A stretch of DNA of 64,000 nt from JAGXRK01 sp963714415 (GTDB lineage Bacteria; Bacteroidota; Ignavibacteria; Ignavibacteriales; Ignavibacteriaceae), in assembly GCA_963714415.1 (NCBI GenBank), contig CAVQOL010000003.1:248001-312000 (forward strand), in the 5' to 3' direction. Numbering within the stretch: position 1 is the stretch's first letter; each line of letters opens with the position of its first letter. The notes beneath the pieces are model-generated. The model was given only the letters and a program-made list of their open reading frames with translations, was not told the origin of the DNA and did no database searches. The translations under genes and the position numbers were made by a program. Below are positions 43,680 to 53,731 of this stretch, one piece after another.

Positions 43680-44991
43680 ATGAAATTACCATTAGTTGCA
43701 ATAGTCGGTCGACCCAACGTAGGCAAATCAACGCTTTTTAATCGTATAGTCGGAAAGAGAGATGCTATTGTTGATGATAAAAGCGGTGTTACAAGAGATC
43801 GTAATTATGCTGAATCTGATTGGGCAGGTAAAAAATTCAGATTGATTGATACTGGCGGTTATGTTCCTGACTCGAAGGATCTTTTTGAAACAGCAATAAG
43901 GGAACAAGTTGAAGTAGCAATACTTGAAGCTGATGCAATTCTTTTCATTACTGATGTCCGTGATGGTCTTCATCCGATGGATCATAATATTGTTGATATG
44001 CTAAGGGCATCCGGAAAAACATTTTATCTTCTTGCAAATAAAGTTGACTCGGAAAAGTTTGAAACTGCTGCCGTTGAATTTTATTCACTTGGTGTTGACG
44101 TTGTGTATGATATTTCAGCATTGGCTGGAAGAAAACTCGGCGATCTTGCTTGATGTTATCACTGCAAATTTTCCTGATTACAGTGAACTCGAAGAAGATA
44201 CAAGGTTAAAAATTGCTGTTGTCGGAAGACCAAATGTTGGTAAATCATCGCTTACAAATGCACTATTAGGCTACGACAGAAGTATTGTAACTGAAATTCC
44301 CGGCACTACAAGAGATAATCTTGATTCAGTTCTAAAATACTACGGCGAGGAAATAATTCTTGTTGATACTGCCGGATTAAGAAAAAAGAAAAAGGTTCAG
44401 GAAAGCATAGAGTATTTTTCTAATATCAGAGCTTTGAAAGCTATTGGTGAATGTGATGTTGCAGTTGTTATGATTGATGCAAAATTTGGATTGGAAAAAC
44501 AGGATCAGAAAATTATTGATGAAGTTGTAAGGTGGAGAAAAGGACTTATTATTGCAGTTAATAAATGGGACCTGATTGAAAAGGAAACAAATACTGCCCA
44601 CGAATTTGAAGTTTCAACTCAGAATAAAATGGGATCTATCGGCTATGCCGTTGTAATTTTTATTTCTGCATTAACAAAACAGAGAATCTTCAAACTGATT
44701 GATCTTTGCAAGAAAATTGGTGAAGAACGAAAAAGAAAAATTCCAACAAGCGAATTAAATAATATTCTTCTTCCCGAAATTGAAAAAAATCCACCGCCTG
44801 CTACACATACAGGCAGGGACGTAAAGATAAAATACATAACACAGGTTGGCGATTATTATCCGATTTTCATTTTCTTCTGTAATTATCCCAAACAGGTGGC
44901 TGATCATTACAAAAGATGGCTCGAAAAACTTATTCGTAAAAACTTTGGGTTTGAAGGTGTCCCGATTACATTATCATTCAAAGAAAAATAA
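43680..44991 (+). CDS. der: Ribosome biogenesis GTPase Der, frame-disrupted
   Basis: An essential double-GTPase of 50S assembly. The first G domain shows G1 VGRPNVGKST, G3 DTGGYV and G4 NKVD. The second shows VGRPNVGKSS, DTAGLRKKKK and NKWD, followed by the KH-like end. The frame breaks at 44148; dropping one G joins GRKLGDL to LDVITANFPDY, giving a normal 437-residue Der. Because Der is essential, this is strong evidence that the break is a sequence error. upp follows after 2 bases. Confidence 0.92.
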
Positions 44992-44993
44992 AT

Positions 44994-45623
44994 ATGAATA
45001 AAAATTTTATTTTGCTTGGTCATCCGCTGATCAAGCGCGATATGACAATACTTAGAGATAAAACTACAAGCACTGAATTTTTCCGCTCTGCAGTAAAAAG
45101 GATTTCCAACATTCTTGCAGTTGAGATAGCGAAATCTTTTATTCTAAAAGAATTAGATATTGAAACGCCGCTTGAAAAAACAAAGGGTTATAAGGTAGAC
45201 CAGGAAATTGTTTTAATTCCAATACTTCGCGCAGGTCTTGGAATGGTGAGTGGATTCATTGAGGTTATTCCCGAAGCAAAAGTCGGTCATATTGGTCTTC
45301 AGCGAGATGAAAATACACTCAGACCGGTTGAATATTATTATAAAACTCCTAAAGATATTTCAAATGCTTTCGTCATTCTGCTTGATCCAATGCTTGCCAC
45401 CGGCGGAAGTGCTTCCGAAGCAGTTAATTATCTTAAGAAAAAAGGAGCAAAGCAAATCGTTTTTTCCTGTCTTGTTGCTGCTCCCGAAGGTCTGAAAAAA
45501 TTCACTGAAAATCATCCTGATATTAAAATATATGGAGCAGCTTTGGATAGACAATTAAATGAAAAAGGTTATATTCTTCCCGGATTAGGTGATGCTGGTG
45601 ACAGGACATTTGGTACATTTTAA
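44994..45623 (+). CDS. upp: Uracil phosphoribosyltransferase
   Basis: Salvages uracil to UMP with PRPP. The PRPP-binding loop DPMLATGGSASEAV is at about residues 131-144, with the N-terminal HPLIKRDMTILRDKTTSTEFFR and the end LGDAGDRTFGTF all conserved; 209 residues is normal. The start lies 2 bases after the der stop. Confidence 0.96.
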   Translation: MNKNFILLGHPLIKRDMTILRDKTTSTEFFRSAVKRISNILAVEIAKSFILKELDIETPLEKTKGYKVDQEIVLIPILRAGLGMVSGFIEVIPEAKVGHIGLQRDENTLRPVEYYYKTPKDISNAFVILLDPMLATGGSASEAVNYLKKKGAKQIVFSCLVAAPEGLKKFTENHPDIKIYGAALDRQLNEKGYILPGLGDAGDRTFGTF

Positions 45624-46632
45624 ATTTTTGCTGATACTTTTTTTCCCTGCTTTTCTCACATTCTGTAAATTCTCAGATTTTTCCAGATCCCAAAGTTGAT
45701 AGCTTATTAAAAACAGGCATCAAGTATGTTATTGATCAGAAATATGATGAAGCAAAGTCTGTATTTAATTCGTTAGATCAGAAATACCCTGAACTTCCAT
45801 TCGGTAAAGTTTATTTAGCAGCGACTGAAATTGCGTATGCTTACGACTTCGATCTTCCTTTCAACTCTAAAGTTATTGAAAGTAATCTTGAAAAAGCTCA
45901 AATTATCTCTGAAGAAATACTCTACCAGAAATAAAAATAATAAATGGAATGTTTACTTTTTTGCCTTAACACGCGGTTACAGTGCTTATTATCAGGCACT
46001 TCAGGGAAATTGGTTCGATGGATTTAAAGACAGGATTAAGTGCAGTATCAGCATTTGAAGAATGTATTGAACTCGATCCTGAATTTTATGAAGCCTGGAT
46101 TGCAATCGGTACTTATGAATATTGGAAAAGCCGTAAAATTGAATTTTTATCCTGGTTGCCATTCATAAATGATAATAAGGATTTCGGTATTGAAAAATTA
46201 AATTTTGCTATTGAATCATCAAATTATAACACCCACATTGCAATTCATTCCTTAATATGGATTTATATTGATCAGAAAAATTATTCTGCCTCAAATGAAC
46301 TTGCAAAATATGCCGTTGAAAAACATCCTGAATCAAGAATATTTAAGTGGGGTCTTGCAAGATCTTTTGAAGATATTGATCCGCAAAAATCAATTGATAT
46401 TTATTTTGAAATTTTGGAATCATACAAAAAAACAGGAGTAAGAACCCGGATAAATGAGATTACTCTTAAACACATTATCGCTCAGCAATATGTGAAGTTT
46501 GGTAATAAGGATAAGGCAAAAAAGCTTTGTGAAGAAATCCTCATTCTTAATGATCTTACGAAATACGAAAAGGACAAGCTGGAAGATCGAATCAAAAGAG
46601 TACGCGCTCTATTAACAGAACTTTCCTTATAA
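45592..46632 (+). CDS. Secreted TPR-like protein with at least three frame breaks
   Basis: The pieces read in order: a hydrophobic start (HFKFLLILFF), SVNSQIFPDPKVDSLLKTGIKYV, then KWNVYFFALTRGYSAYYQAL, then LSAVSAFEECIELDPEFYEAW to the end. Each junction (in the T/C run at about 45637-45649, the AAA at about 45930, and about 46022-46030) is repaired by removing one base. The joined protein, about 345 residues, is helical with TPR-like units. The start is uncertain; 45592 is the earliest ATG in the first frame and overlaps upp. It may be a true pseudogene or, more likely, repeated sequence error. Confidence 0.6.
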
Positions 46633-46715
46633 TTCCAATCTTTAGTCCAATTTTAACTACTTTAAGAAGTCAAAAAAAACAAGTATTTTTCCTGGCAATT
46701 ATAGCTTTATTTTAG

Positions 46716-48887
46716 ATGAGTATTGAAAATCCTAAATATGATAAAATGCTTAATGATCTTATTAACCTGAGTAAAAAAAATATTGCTAAAGTTAATGAAG
46801 ATCTTATAAAAAAAGCATTTGAATTTGCTATTGAAGCCCACAAACATGATCTGCGTGCTTCCGGAGAGCCATACTTTACTCATCCTTTTGAAGTTGCAAT
46901 GATCGTTGCTGAAGAATTTCCGCTTGATGATACAACAATAGTTGCCACACTGCTCCATGATGTTGCAGAAGATACTGATTTTAACATTGAACTGATTTCA
47001 AAAGAGTTTGGAAAAGAAGTAGCGGAAATAGTTGATGGAGTAACCAAGATAAGTGGAATTTTCAGAGGTCAGGAAATTACACAGGCTGAAAATTATAGAA
47101 AACTTTTGCTTTCTCTGATCAAAGATGTCCGTGTTATACTAGTAAAGTTTGCAGATCGTCTTCATAATATGCGAACGCTTGAATTTGTTAGTCCCGATAA
47201 ACAACGCCGCATAGCTCAGGAAACAATAGAAATATACGCACCGTTTGCCCATAGGTTTGGTCTTGGTAAAGTAAAATGGGAACTTGAAGATCTTGCTTTC
47301 AAATATCTTAACAAGGAAGCTTATGAAGAACTGGCAAAAAAAATTAAAGCTAAGCGAAAAGAACGTGAAACGTACATTAAAAAATTTGCTGATCCGATTA
47401 TAAAAAAACTTAATGAATATGAGCTTAAGTTTGATTTAAGCGGAAGACCAAAACATCTTTACAGTATTTACAGAAAAATGGTTCGGAGAAATAAACCATT
47501 TGAAGAAATATATGATCTGTTTGCCATAAGAATAATCCTGGATACTGAAGACAGAAATGACTGTTATACAAATCTGGGCATCTTAAATCAGCTCTACCTT
47601 CCGGTGCCTGACCGTTTTAAGGACTATATATCAATACCTAAAACAAATAATTATCAGTCAATTCATACAACAGTTGTTGGACCGGATGGAAGATTAGTAG
47701 AAGTTCAAATCAGAACTAAACAAATGCACGAAATAGCTGAGAGAGGTGTAGCTGCTCATTGGAAATACAAAGAAAGTAAAACTGCAACAGATAAAGAACT
47801 TGAAATGTGGGTGAACTGGATAAGAGATATTTTTGAAAATGCTTCTCGTGATGATCAGAAAAAAGAATTGCTTGAAAGTTTTAAACTCAATCTTTATCAG
47901 GATGAAATTTATGTTTTTACTCCTAAGGGTGATTTGAGAAGATTACCTGTTGGTTCTACTCCTGTTGATTTTGCCTTTGAGATTCATAGTAATGTTGGAT
48001 ATCACTGCATCGGTGCTAAAATTGACGGTAAGATAATCCCACTTGATACACAACTTAACAGCGGAGATCAGGTTGAAATCATCACTTCCAAGAATCAACA
48101 TCCGAATAAAAACTGGATTAAATTTGTTAAGACTCACAAAGCGAAAAATGCCATAAGAAGATGGATCAATAAAGAAGAAGATGACATCATTCAAAAAGGT
48201 AAAGAACTTTGGGAGCGAAGAATTAAAAAACAAAAATTAACCTTTAATCCAAGTGATCTATTAAAACTTGCACACAATCTTAAGTTTGATAATACAAGAC
48301 AATTCTTTAAGGCAATAGCACAGAATAAACTCAACCTTGATGAGATACTTTCTGTTTCAAAAGAAAAAGAAGTTAAAGAGCAGGCTATTGAACTTCAATT
48401 TGATAAATTTGCGAATCTTACCAGAGGTGATATTGGCGGTGTTCTTGTTGATGGCAAAGCTTCCGGAATAAAATATTCGTATGCCAAATGTTGTAATCCA
48501 ATTCCCGGTGATCCTGTTATTGGATATATAACAATAGGAGAGGGAATTAAGATACATCGTAAAACATGTAATAATCTTATCAACCTTTCCTCTTCTGATT
48601 CAAGTAAGCTAATTCCTGTGCAATGGCCCGAAACTGAAGAAAGTTTATTTGTTGCCGGATTAACTGTAAAAGGGGAAGACAGACCCGGTATATTAAATGA
48701 TATAGCTCATGCAATTGTGACTTATCAGAATACAAATATTAAATCTATAAATATCAGCACAACCGATTCAATGTTTGATGGAAGTGTTACAGTTTATGTT
48801 CATAATCTCGAACATTTAGGACGTATAATTGATAGAATTAAGAAACTCGAAGGTATATTTACTGTTGAAAGATTCGAAAGCAGTTAA
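46716..48887 (+). CDS. rel: Bifunctional (p)ppGpp synthetase/hydrolase
   Basis: A 723-residue Rel/SpoT: HD hydrolase domain (HPFEVAMIVAEE; LLHDVAEDTD), synthetase domain with RFKDYI (the RxKD form of bifunctional Rel) and NNYQSIHTTVVGPDGR, TGS domain (VFTPKGDLRRLPVGST), zinc-finger/CC region (YAKCCNPIPGD) and C-terminal ACT domain. The intact HD residues indicate that it also degrades (p)ppGpp, which is expected if it is the only long RSH. It overlaps ruvX by one base. Confidence 0.95.
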   Translation: MSIENPKYDKMLNDLINLSKKNIAKVNEDLIKKAFEFAIEAHKHDLRASGEPYFTHPFEVAMIVAEEFPLDDTTIVATLLHDVAEDTDFNIELISKEFGKEVAEIVDGVTKISGIFRGQEITQAENYRKLLLSLIKDVRVILVKFADRLHNMRTLEFVSPDKQRRIAQETIEIYAPFAHRFGLGKVKWELEDLAFKYLNKEAYEELAKKIKAKRKERETYIKKFADPIIKKLNEYELKFDLSGRPKHLYSIYRKMVRRNKPFEEIYDLFAIRIILDTEDRNDCYTNLGILNQLYLPVPDRFKDYISIPKTNNYQSIHTTVVGPDGRLVEVQIRTKQMHEIAERGVAAHWKYKESKTATDKELEMWVNWIRDIFENASRDDQKKELLESFKLNLYQDEIYVFTPKGDLRRLPVGSTPVDFAFEIHSNVGYHCIGAKIDGKIIPLDTQLNSGDQVEIITSKNQHPNKNWIKFVKTHKAKNAIRRWINKEEDDIIQKGKELWERRIKKQKLTFNPSDLLKLAHNLKFDNTRQFFKAIAQNKLNLDEILSVSKEKEVKEQAIELQFDKFANLTRGDIGGVLVDGKASGIKYSYAKCCNPIPGDPVIGYITIGEGIKIHRKTCNNLINLSSSDSSKLIPVQWPETEESLFVAGLTVKGEDRPGILNDIAHAIVTYQNTNIKSINISTTDSMFDGSVTVYVHNLEHLGRIIDRIKKLEGIFTVERFESS

Positions 48888-49312
48888 TGATTGATGAAAG
48901 TCTGACAAGGTTTCTGGGAATTGATTTTGGACTAAAGAGAATTGGAATTTCAGTTTCTGATCCGCTTCATATATTTGCTTATTCACTAACCACACTTCAA
49001 AATGATAAGGAACTTTTCAAAAAATTATCTGAAATAATTATTGAAAAAAATATTACAAAAATAGTTCTCGGGGTTCCATCTGACGAACAAACGTCAAAAA
49101 CATCCGTTGTAAAAGAAGTAAGAAATTTTAAAGGTAGATTATTCAAAGAATTTAATATTGAAGTAATTGAGTGGGACGAGACTTTTACTTCAGCAATTGC
49201 GCAGAACAAGGTAAATGAATCTGTGAATAAAAAGAAAAAGCGACGCGATAAAAACCTAATCGATATGAATTCTGCTTCCATTATTCTACAGGAATATCTG
49301 GATTCAATTTAG
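48887..49312 (+). CDS. ruvX: Putative pre-16S rRNA nuclease / Holliday junction resolvase-like
   Basis: A 141-residue YqgF/RuvX protein with the RNase H-like start FLGIDFGLKRIGISVSD, the middle LGVPSDEQTSK, and the final acidic region EWDETFTSAIA and DMNSASIILQEYL. It is shown in other bacteria to process 16S rRNA ends. The ATG overlaps the rel stop. Confidence 0.92.
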   Translation: MIDESLTRFLGIDFGLKRIGISVSDPLHIFAYSLTTLQNDKELFKKLSEIIIEKNITKIVLGVPSDEQTSKTSVVKEVRNFKGRLFKEFNIEVIEWDETFTSAIAQNKVNESVNKKKKRRDKNLIDMNSASIILQEYLDSI

Positions 49313-49331
49313 ATGTCTTTTCGGGAGCATA

Positions 49332-49362
49332 TTGATAATTAAACAATCTAAACGTATTTTCG
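49332..49362 (+). promoter_or_regulatory. Possible promoter of the BMC gene pair
   Basis: TTG at 49332-49334, a 20-base spacer and TATTTTCG at 49355-49362, one mismatch from TAnnTTTG, 31 bases before the first BMC gene. A CGGAG ribosome-binding site follows. This suggests the BMC pair is not merely read through from rel-ruvX. Confidence 0.4.
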
Positions 49363-49393
49363 GATTGAAATTCAAATAAATCGGAGCACGTTA

Positions 49394-49678
49394 ATGACAA
49401 AATCAGCAACCGGATTCCTTGAAACAAACAATCTTACTTCCGCAATAGAAGCTGCAGATCAAATGCTTAAAGCAGCAAATCTAAACCACATAGAAAAAAT
49501 TGATCTTGGTGCTTCAATAACAACAATTATGATTAAGGGAGATGCTCCATCCGTTGAAGCTGCTTTGAAAGCCGGAGAAAGTGCATCAAAAAGATCAGGT
49601 GGTTTTTTATGCGCACATATGATCACTGATTTTAATCCTGAAGTAGAAAAATATTTTCTGAAAGGAATTGAACAATGA
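49394..49678 (+). CDS. Bacterial microcompartment shell protein (BMC-H type)
   Basis: A 94-residue single BMC domain: TGFLETNNLTSAIEAADQMLKAANL at the start, the central DLGASITTIMIKGDAPSVEAALKAG, and the closing HMITDFNPEVEKYFLKG. BMC-H proteins form hexagonal tiles of protein organelles such as carboxysomes and metabolosomes. The pore-loop region reads DLGAS instead of the common G-S/G-G form. No pentamer (BMC-P), enzyme or encapsulation-peptide gene is nearby. It overlaps the next BMC gene by 4 bases. Confidence 0.92.
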   Translation: MTKSATGFLETNNLTSAIEAADQMLKAANLNHIEKIDLGASITTIMIKGDAPSVEAALKAGESASKRSGGFLCAHMITDFNPEVEKYFLKGIEQ

Positions 49679-50442
49679 CAAACTCAATCGGAATTATTGA
49701 AACCAGATCAGTGGCACTTGCCGGTGAAGCTCTAAATCAAATTCTAAAGATCAAAGAGATTGAATTGCTTAATATTGAATTCCCCGGTGAAGGATTTGTC
49801 ACAGCATTTCTTTTTGGCGAGTATTCAAAAATGAAAGATGCTCTTGAAACAGCAAATAATTTATCAGCATCATTTTCAACTTATTTTAGTAAGAAGATTA
49901 TTACAAAACCGGATGAAAAACTTTTTGAGCTTATTAAAATCAGAAAAAAAAGAATTTTAAGATCAAAGCAGGAATCTGAGAAGGAAACTGAAGTTAAGAA
50001 AAAAAGTGCCATAACTGTTGATGTTGCTCCCGCAGAAATTATTGAAAAGAAAACTGAAGAAGTTAAGGAAGAAAAAAAAGTAAAAATAAAAAGTTCAGGG
50101 AAAAGAATTGGATTAGCCAAAAAAGTTAAAAAAGAAAAAATTAAAGCACCTCGGCAACTTTCTTCCAAAGCATTAAAGACGAGGAATAATAATCCTACCA
50201 TAGCGAGATTGAAGAAAGAAGCCCTTGGTGGAAAAGTTACCGAACAGAAGGAAAATAATTTTACAATTGAGAGAAAAAGTCTAAATCAACAAACAGATAT
50301 GACACTGGCAGAACTTGAACAGCTTAATGTTCATAAGCTCAGACACTATGCCAGAAGCTTTTCGGGATTTCCTATCAAAGGCAGAGGAATATCCAAAGCA
50401 AACAGAGAAGAACTTTTAAATCACTTCAAAGAGTTGATTTGA
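49675..50442 (+). CDS. BMC shell protein with a lysine-rich linker and Rho-N/SAP-like tail
   Basis: A 255-residue protein. Residues 4-87 are a BMC domain (SIGIIETRSVALAGEALNQIL; GFVTAFLFGEYSKMKDALETA). Residues about 88-205 form a very basic, disordered-looking lysine/glutamate linker. Residues 209-255 (MTLAELEQLNVHKLRHYARS; ISKANREELLNHFKEL) match the helix-extended-helix pattern of Rho N-terminal and SAP-type nucleic-acid-binding modules. Together these suggest a shell protein that binds DNA, RNA or a nucleic-acid-bound partner. The function is unknown. Confidence 0.82.
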   Translation: MTNSIGIIETRSVALAGEALNQILKIKEIELLNIEFPGEGFVTAFLFGEYSKMKDALETANNLSASFSTYFSKKIITKPDEKLFELIKIRKKRILRSKQESEKETEVKKKSAITVDVAPAEIIEKKTEEVKEEKKVKIKSSGKRIGLAKKVKKEKIKAPRQLSSKALKTRNNNPTIARLKKEALGGKVTEQKENNFTIERKSLNQQTDMTLAELEQLNVHKLRHYARSFSGFPIKGRGISKANREELLNHFKELI

Positions 50443-50504
50443 TTTCCTATCTTGCATAGAGCTAATACTAAATATTATTTTGTAACAAAATCATTTTTTT
50501 ATCT

Positions 50505-51416
50505 GTGAAAAAAAATCTTCACATAGTCATAATAGCAATAGTATTCTCTTCCATTTTATGGATTTCAATTACTCTCTCTGAAGAATATTATTCAACATAT
50601 AAAATTCCGATTAATATTATAAATGCACCTTCCGGTTATACCCTTGCCTCAGATCTCTCTGAAAACATTTCGGTTAAAATTAAGGGAATTGGCTGGAGAT
50701 TGACCGGGATTAACCTGGGATCAGAAACTGTTTATAATATTTCGGCAAGAAATGACAGCGGAAAAATCATTACAAATGTATATTCAAATCTAATTGAAAA
50801 TCCCTGGCTTTCTTCGGATTTGGAAGTAATTGAAATTTCACCCGATACTATTTCATTTATGATTGAACGGATTATAAGTAAAAAACTTCCTGTTGTAACT
50901 AAAACAGATATTACGTTTAAAGCTGGTTTTGGTTTGGCAAGTAAAATTAAAATAGCTCCTGATTCGGTTGTTGTTTACGGTCCGAAAAGTAGAATTGAGA
51001 AAATGGATTCTATCAAAACAAATACGATTGTACTGTCTCTTCTTGATAACTATACAAAAGTAAATGCAGATTTTGTCAATGGACTATATAAAACTGATAT
51101 AGCTGGAGTGGAAGTTCGTTTAGATGTTCAGAGAATAGTTGATAAAAATATTGATGACATCAAAGTAGAAGTTATTGATGTTCCTAAAGACAGAGATGTT
51201 GTATTGCTTCCCAATACGATTTCCTGTTTAGTAAAGGGAGGAATTAATGTCCTGGGTAAAATAACCGCACAGGATTTTAAAGCATTTGTTTATTACCACG
51301 ATGTCCTGCTTGATACTCTGGGAAGTGTTGGACCTACAATTGAGCATCCTGAAAATGTTGAATTGTTGTCGCGCAAACCGGATCGTATCAGATACATTAT
51401 TAAAAAATTTAAATAA
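50505..51416 (+). CDS. YbbR-like domain membrane protein
   Basis: A 303-residue protein starting at GTG, with an N-terminal membrane helix (IVIIAIVFSSILWISITL) and three to four YbbR-type beta repeats, e.g. IPINIINAPSGYTLASDLSENISVKIKG and VVVYGPKSRIEKMDSI. In Firmicutes the YbbR protein CdaR regulates a diadenylate cyclase; no cyclase gene is adjacent here. Followed 24 bases later by tmk. Confidence 0.85.
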   Translation: MKKNLHIVIIAIVFSSILWISITLSEEYYSTYKIPINIINAPSGYTLASDLSENISVKIKGIGWRLTGINLGSETVYNISARNDSGKIITNVYSNLIENPWLSSDLEVIEISPDTISFMIERIISKKLPVVTKTDITFKAGFGLASKIKIAPDSVVVYGPKSRIEKMDSIKTNTIVLSLLDNYTKVNADFVNGLYKTDIAGVEVRLDVQRIVDKNIDDIKVEVIDVPKDRDVVLLPNTISCLVKGGINVLGKITAQDFKAFVYYHDVLLDTLGSVGPTIEHPENVELLSRKPDRIRYIIKKFK

Positions 51417-51440
51417 TTCTTACGTAAAAAGTTAAAAAAT

Positions 51441-52064
51441 ATGTTCATAACATTTGAAGGAATAGATTTCTGCGGGAAATCAACACAAATTAAAAAACTT
51501 GAAGAGTATCTTGTCAGTAAGCATAAAATTGTAAAAGTTATTCGTGAACCCGGTGGAACTTTTATTTCCGAAAAGATCAGAGATATTTTACTTGATAAAA
51601 ATAACGATCGTATGGTAATGGAAACAGAGATTCTCCTTTTCTCCGCCAGCAGAGCACAATTAGTCAGAGAAAAAATAAGACCATATCTTGAAAAAGGATT
51701 TTATGTGATATCGGATAGATTTCATGATTCTTCTACAGCATATCAGGGTTATGGCAGAGGTTTATCTGTTGATGCTATTAAAAACATTCACAAAATTGCT
51801 ATTAGTGAAACGGTTCCTGATATCACTTTTCTGATTGACATTCCCATAGAGATTGCTCATCAGCGTAAATCAGTAAAATCAGGTGAACTAGACAGGATTG
51901 AAATGTCTGATATAAATTTTTATAACAGAGTTCGTGATGGTTATCTTCAGATTGCAAAGGAAGAAAAAAGATTCAGAGTTATTGACGGTAATCGTGATGT
52001 GGATATAATTCACAAAGATATAATTAGGGAAATACTTGAACATCGTAAGTCGGAGTTATTATGA
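51441..52064 (+). CDS. tmk: Thymidylate kinase
   Basis: Phosphorylates dTMP to dTDP. The P-loop is GIDFCGKST (residues 7-15) in place of the common GxDGAGKST. The REPGGT motif, the ISDRFHDSSTAYQGYGRG substrate segment and the lid with HQRKSVKSGELDRIE follow. The 207-residue length is normal. The stop overlaps the ctp start by 4 bases. Confidence 0.94.
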   Translation: MFITFEGIDFCGKSTQIKKLEEYLVSKHKIVKVIREPGGTFISEKIRDILLDKNNDRMVMETEILLFSASRAQLVREKIRPYLEKGFYVISDRFHDSSTAYQGYGRGLSVDAIKNIHKIAISETVPDITFLIDIPIEIAHQRKSVKSGELDRIEMSDINFYNRVRDGYLQIAKEEKRFRVIDGNRDVDIIHKDIIREILEHRKSELL

Positions 52065-53716
52065 AAACATTTAAGAAAAAGATACTGATATTTTTTATTG
52101 CTTCAAGCGGATTATTATTCGCAGGATTTTTCGCTAGCCAAACAGATATATATTTTGAAATAGCGAAAAACCTTGAATTGCTAGGTAAAGTTTATAAGGA
52201 GATATCATATAATTATGTTGATGATATTGATCCGAAAGAATTTATGCGCGCAGGAATTAAAGGGATGTTAGGCACTTTAGATCCTTATACAATTTTTGTA
52301 GATGAGACAAAACAGCAGGACATTGATTTGATGACAAATGGCAAATATGGTGGAATCGGTGTTTCAATTGGAGTGCGTGGTGAAAATGTTACAATTGTTG
52401 AAGTTATTGGAGGTTATTCAGCTCAGAAGCAGGGAATTAGAGTTGGTGATGTTATAATAGAAGCCGGTGGCATTTTAATTAGTCCCCAAAATGTAGATAA
52501 GATTTCTTCTATTGTTAAAGGAGAACCCGGTACTTATGTTGATTTTAAAATTCTTCGTCAGGATTCACAGGACACATTATTATTTAGCATTATAAGAGAA
52601 GAGATAGTTGTTAGAAATGTTACATTTGCCAACTTCTATCCGACAAACAGTAATAACGTTTACATAAAACTTTCAAACTTTAGCAGAACAGCCGGTGATG
52701 AGCTGCGTAATGCCCTAAAGAATTTGTCCCAGCAAAAAAATATTGAATCGATTACTCTTGATCTTCGAAGTAATCCTGGTGGATTGCTCGATGTTGCTGT
52801 TGATGTTTGCGAAAAGTTCCTTATGAAAGATCAGATTGTGGTTTCAACTAAAGGCAGAGAAGAATCAAGCCTTAAAAAATATTATTCTCAGGAAGAACCG
52901 ATAGCCGGTAAAGAAAAGTTAGTAGTATTAATTAACGGAAGCAGTGCATCAGCCTCCGAAATTGTTGCAGGTGCAATTCAGGACCATGACCGAGGATTAA
53001 TTATCGGTACACAATCTTTCGGAAAAGGTTTGGTTCAGACAATAATTCCTCTAACTACTAATACTTCACTGAAAATTACAACTGCAAAATATTATACGCC
53101 AAGCGGAAGATGCATTCAGAAAATAGACTATTCAAAGGATAACCTGATTATTGTTAATGCCGATTCGCTTTTATTGGATCCTTATGAAACAGATAATCAA
53201 AGAATAGTTTATTCTGCAGGAGGAATAACCCCGGATTCCACTGTGGAGTTAGATAAAACAAGCGAACTTACGGAACAGCTTTTAGCAAAAGGATTATTCT
53301 TCTCATTTGCAGATAAATATTATTATGAAAATGCGGATATTGATTTCAAAAATATCAGCGAGCAATCCTTCTTAGATGAATTTAAGAACTATCTTATAGA
53401 AAAAAACTTTGTTTATAAATCTTCTCTTCAAAAACGTATATGTGAAATAGTAGAAGGATTAAAAAAAGATGATGGTGAAAATGAAGTAAAGGAAGTGTTA
53501 ATAAACTTAAACAATCAGCTTGAAAATTCTTTGAATAAAGAGATTTTGAAAAATGCTGAGGAAATTCTGATAGAATTAAAATCAGAATTAGCCAGCAGGT
53601 ATTTTGGCTATGAAAAGAGTATTGAAGAAAAACTTAGATCTGATAAACAAGTTAAAGTTGCGCTTGATTTATTTAATAATGACAATACATTTAACAAATT
53701 GCTAAATAAGCTTTAA
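52061..53716 (+). CDS. ctpA: S41 family C-terminal processing peptidase
   Basis: A 551-residue periplasmic protease. An N-terminal membrane segment (ILIFFIASSGLLFAGFF) is followed by a PDZ domain (about 92-165; GGIGVSIGVRGE, AQKQGIRVGDVI) and the S41 catalytic domain with Ser297 in NGSSASASE and Lys322 in SFGKGLVQ. The C-terminal extension of about 150 residues is helical and charged. Such proteases trim or degrade envelope proteins. Confidence 0.93.
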   Translation: MKTFKKKILIFFIASSGLLFAGFFASQTDIYFEIAKNLELLGKVYKEISYNYVDDIDPKEFMRAGIKGMLGTLDPYTIFVDETKQQDIDLMTNGKYGGIGVSIGVRGENVTIVEVIGGYSAQKQGIRVGDVIIEAGGILISPQNVDKISSIVKGEPGTYVDFKILRQDSQDTLLFSIIREEIVVRNVTFANFYPTNSNNVYIKLSNFSRTAGDELRNALKNLSQQKNIESITLDLRSNPGGLLDVAVDVCEKFLMKDQIVVSTKGREESSLKKYYSQEEPIAGKEKLVVLINGSSASASEIVAGAIQDHDRGLIIGTQSFGKGLVQTIIPLTTNTSLKITTAKYYTPSGRCIQKIDYSKDNLIIVNADSLLLDPYETDNQRIVYSAGGITPDSTVELDKTSELTEQLLAKGLFFSFADKYYYENADIDFKNISEQSFLDEFKNYLIEKNFVYKSSLQKRICEIVEGLKKDDGENEVKEVLINLNNQLENSLNKEILKNAEEILIELKSELASRYFGYEKSIEEKLRSDKQVKVALDLFNNDNTFNKLLNKL

Positions 53717-53731
53717 CCGATTTTATTTTAA

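Noticed and set aside
44145..44153. Programmed +1 frameshift in der
   Set aside because: No slippery codon or prfB-like signal; 17 other breaks of the same direction occur in unrelated contexts, so sequence error is the simpler cause.
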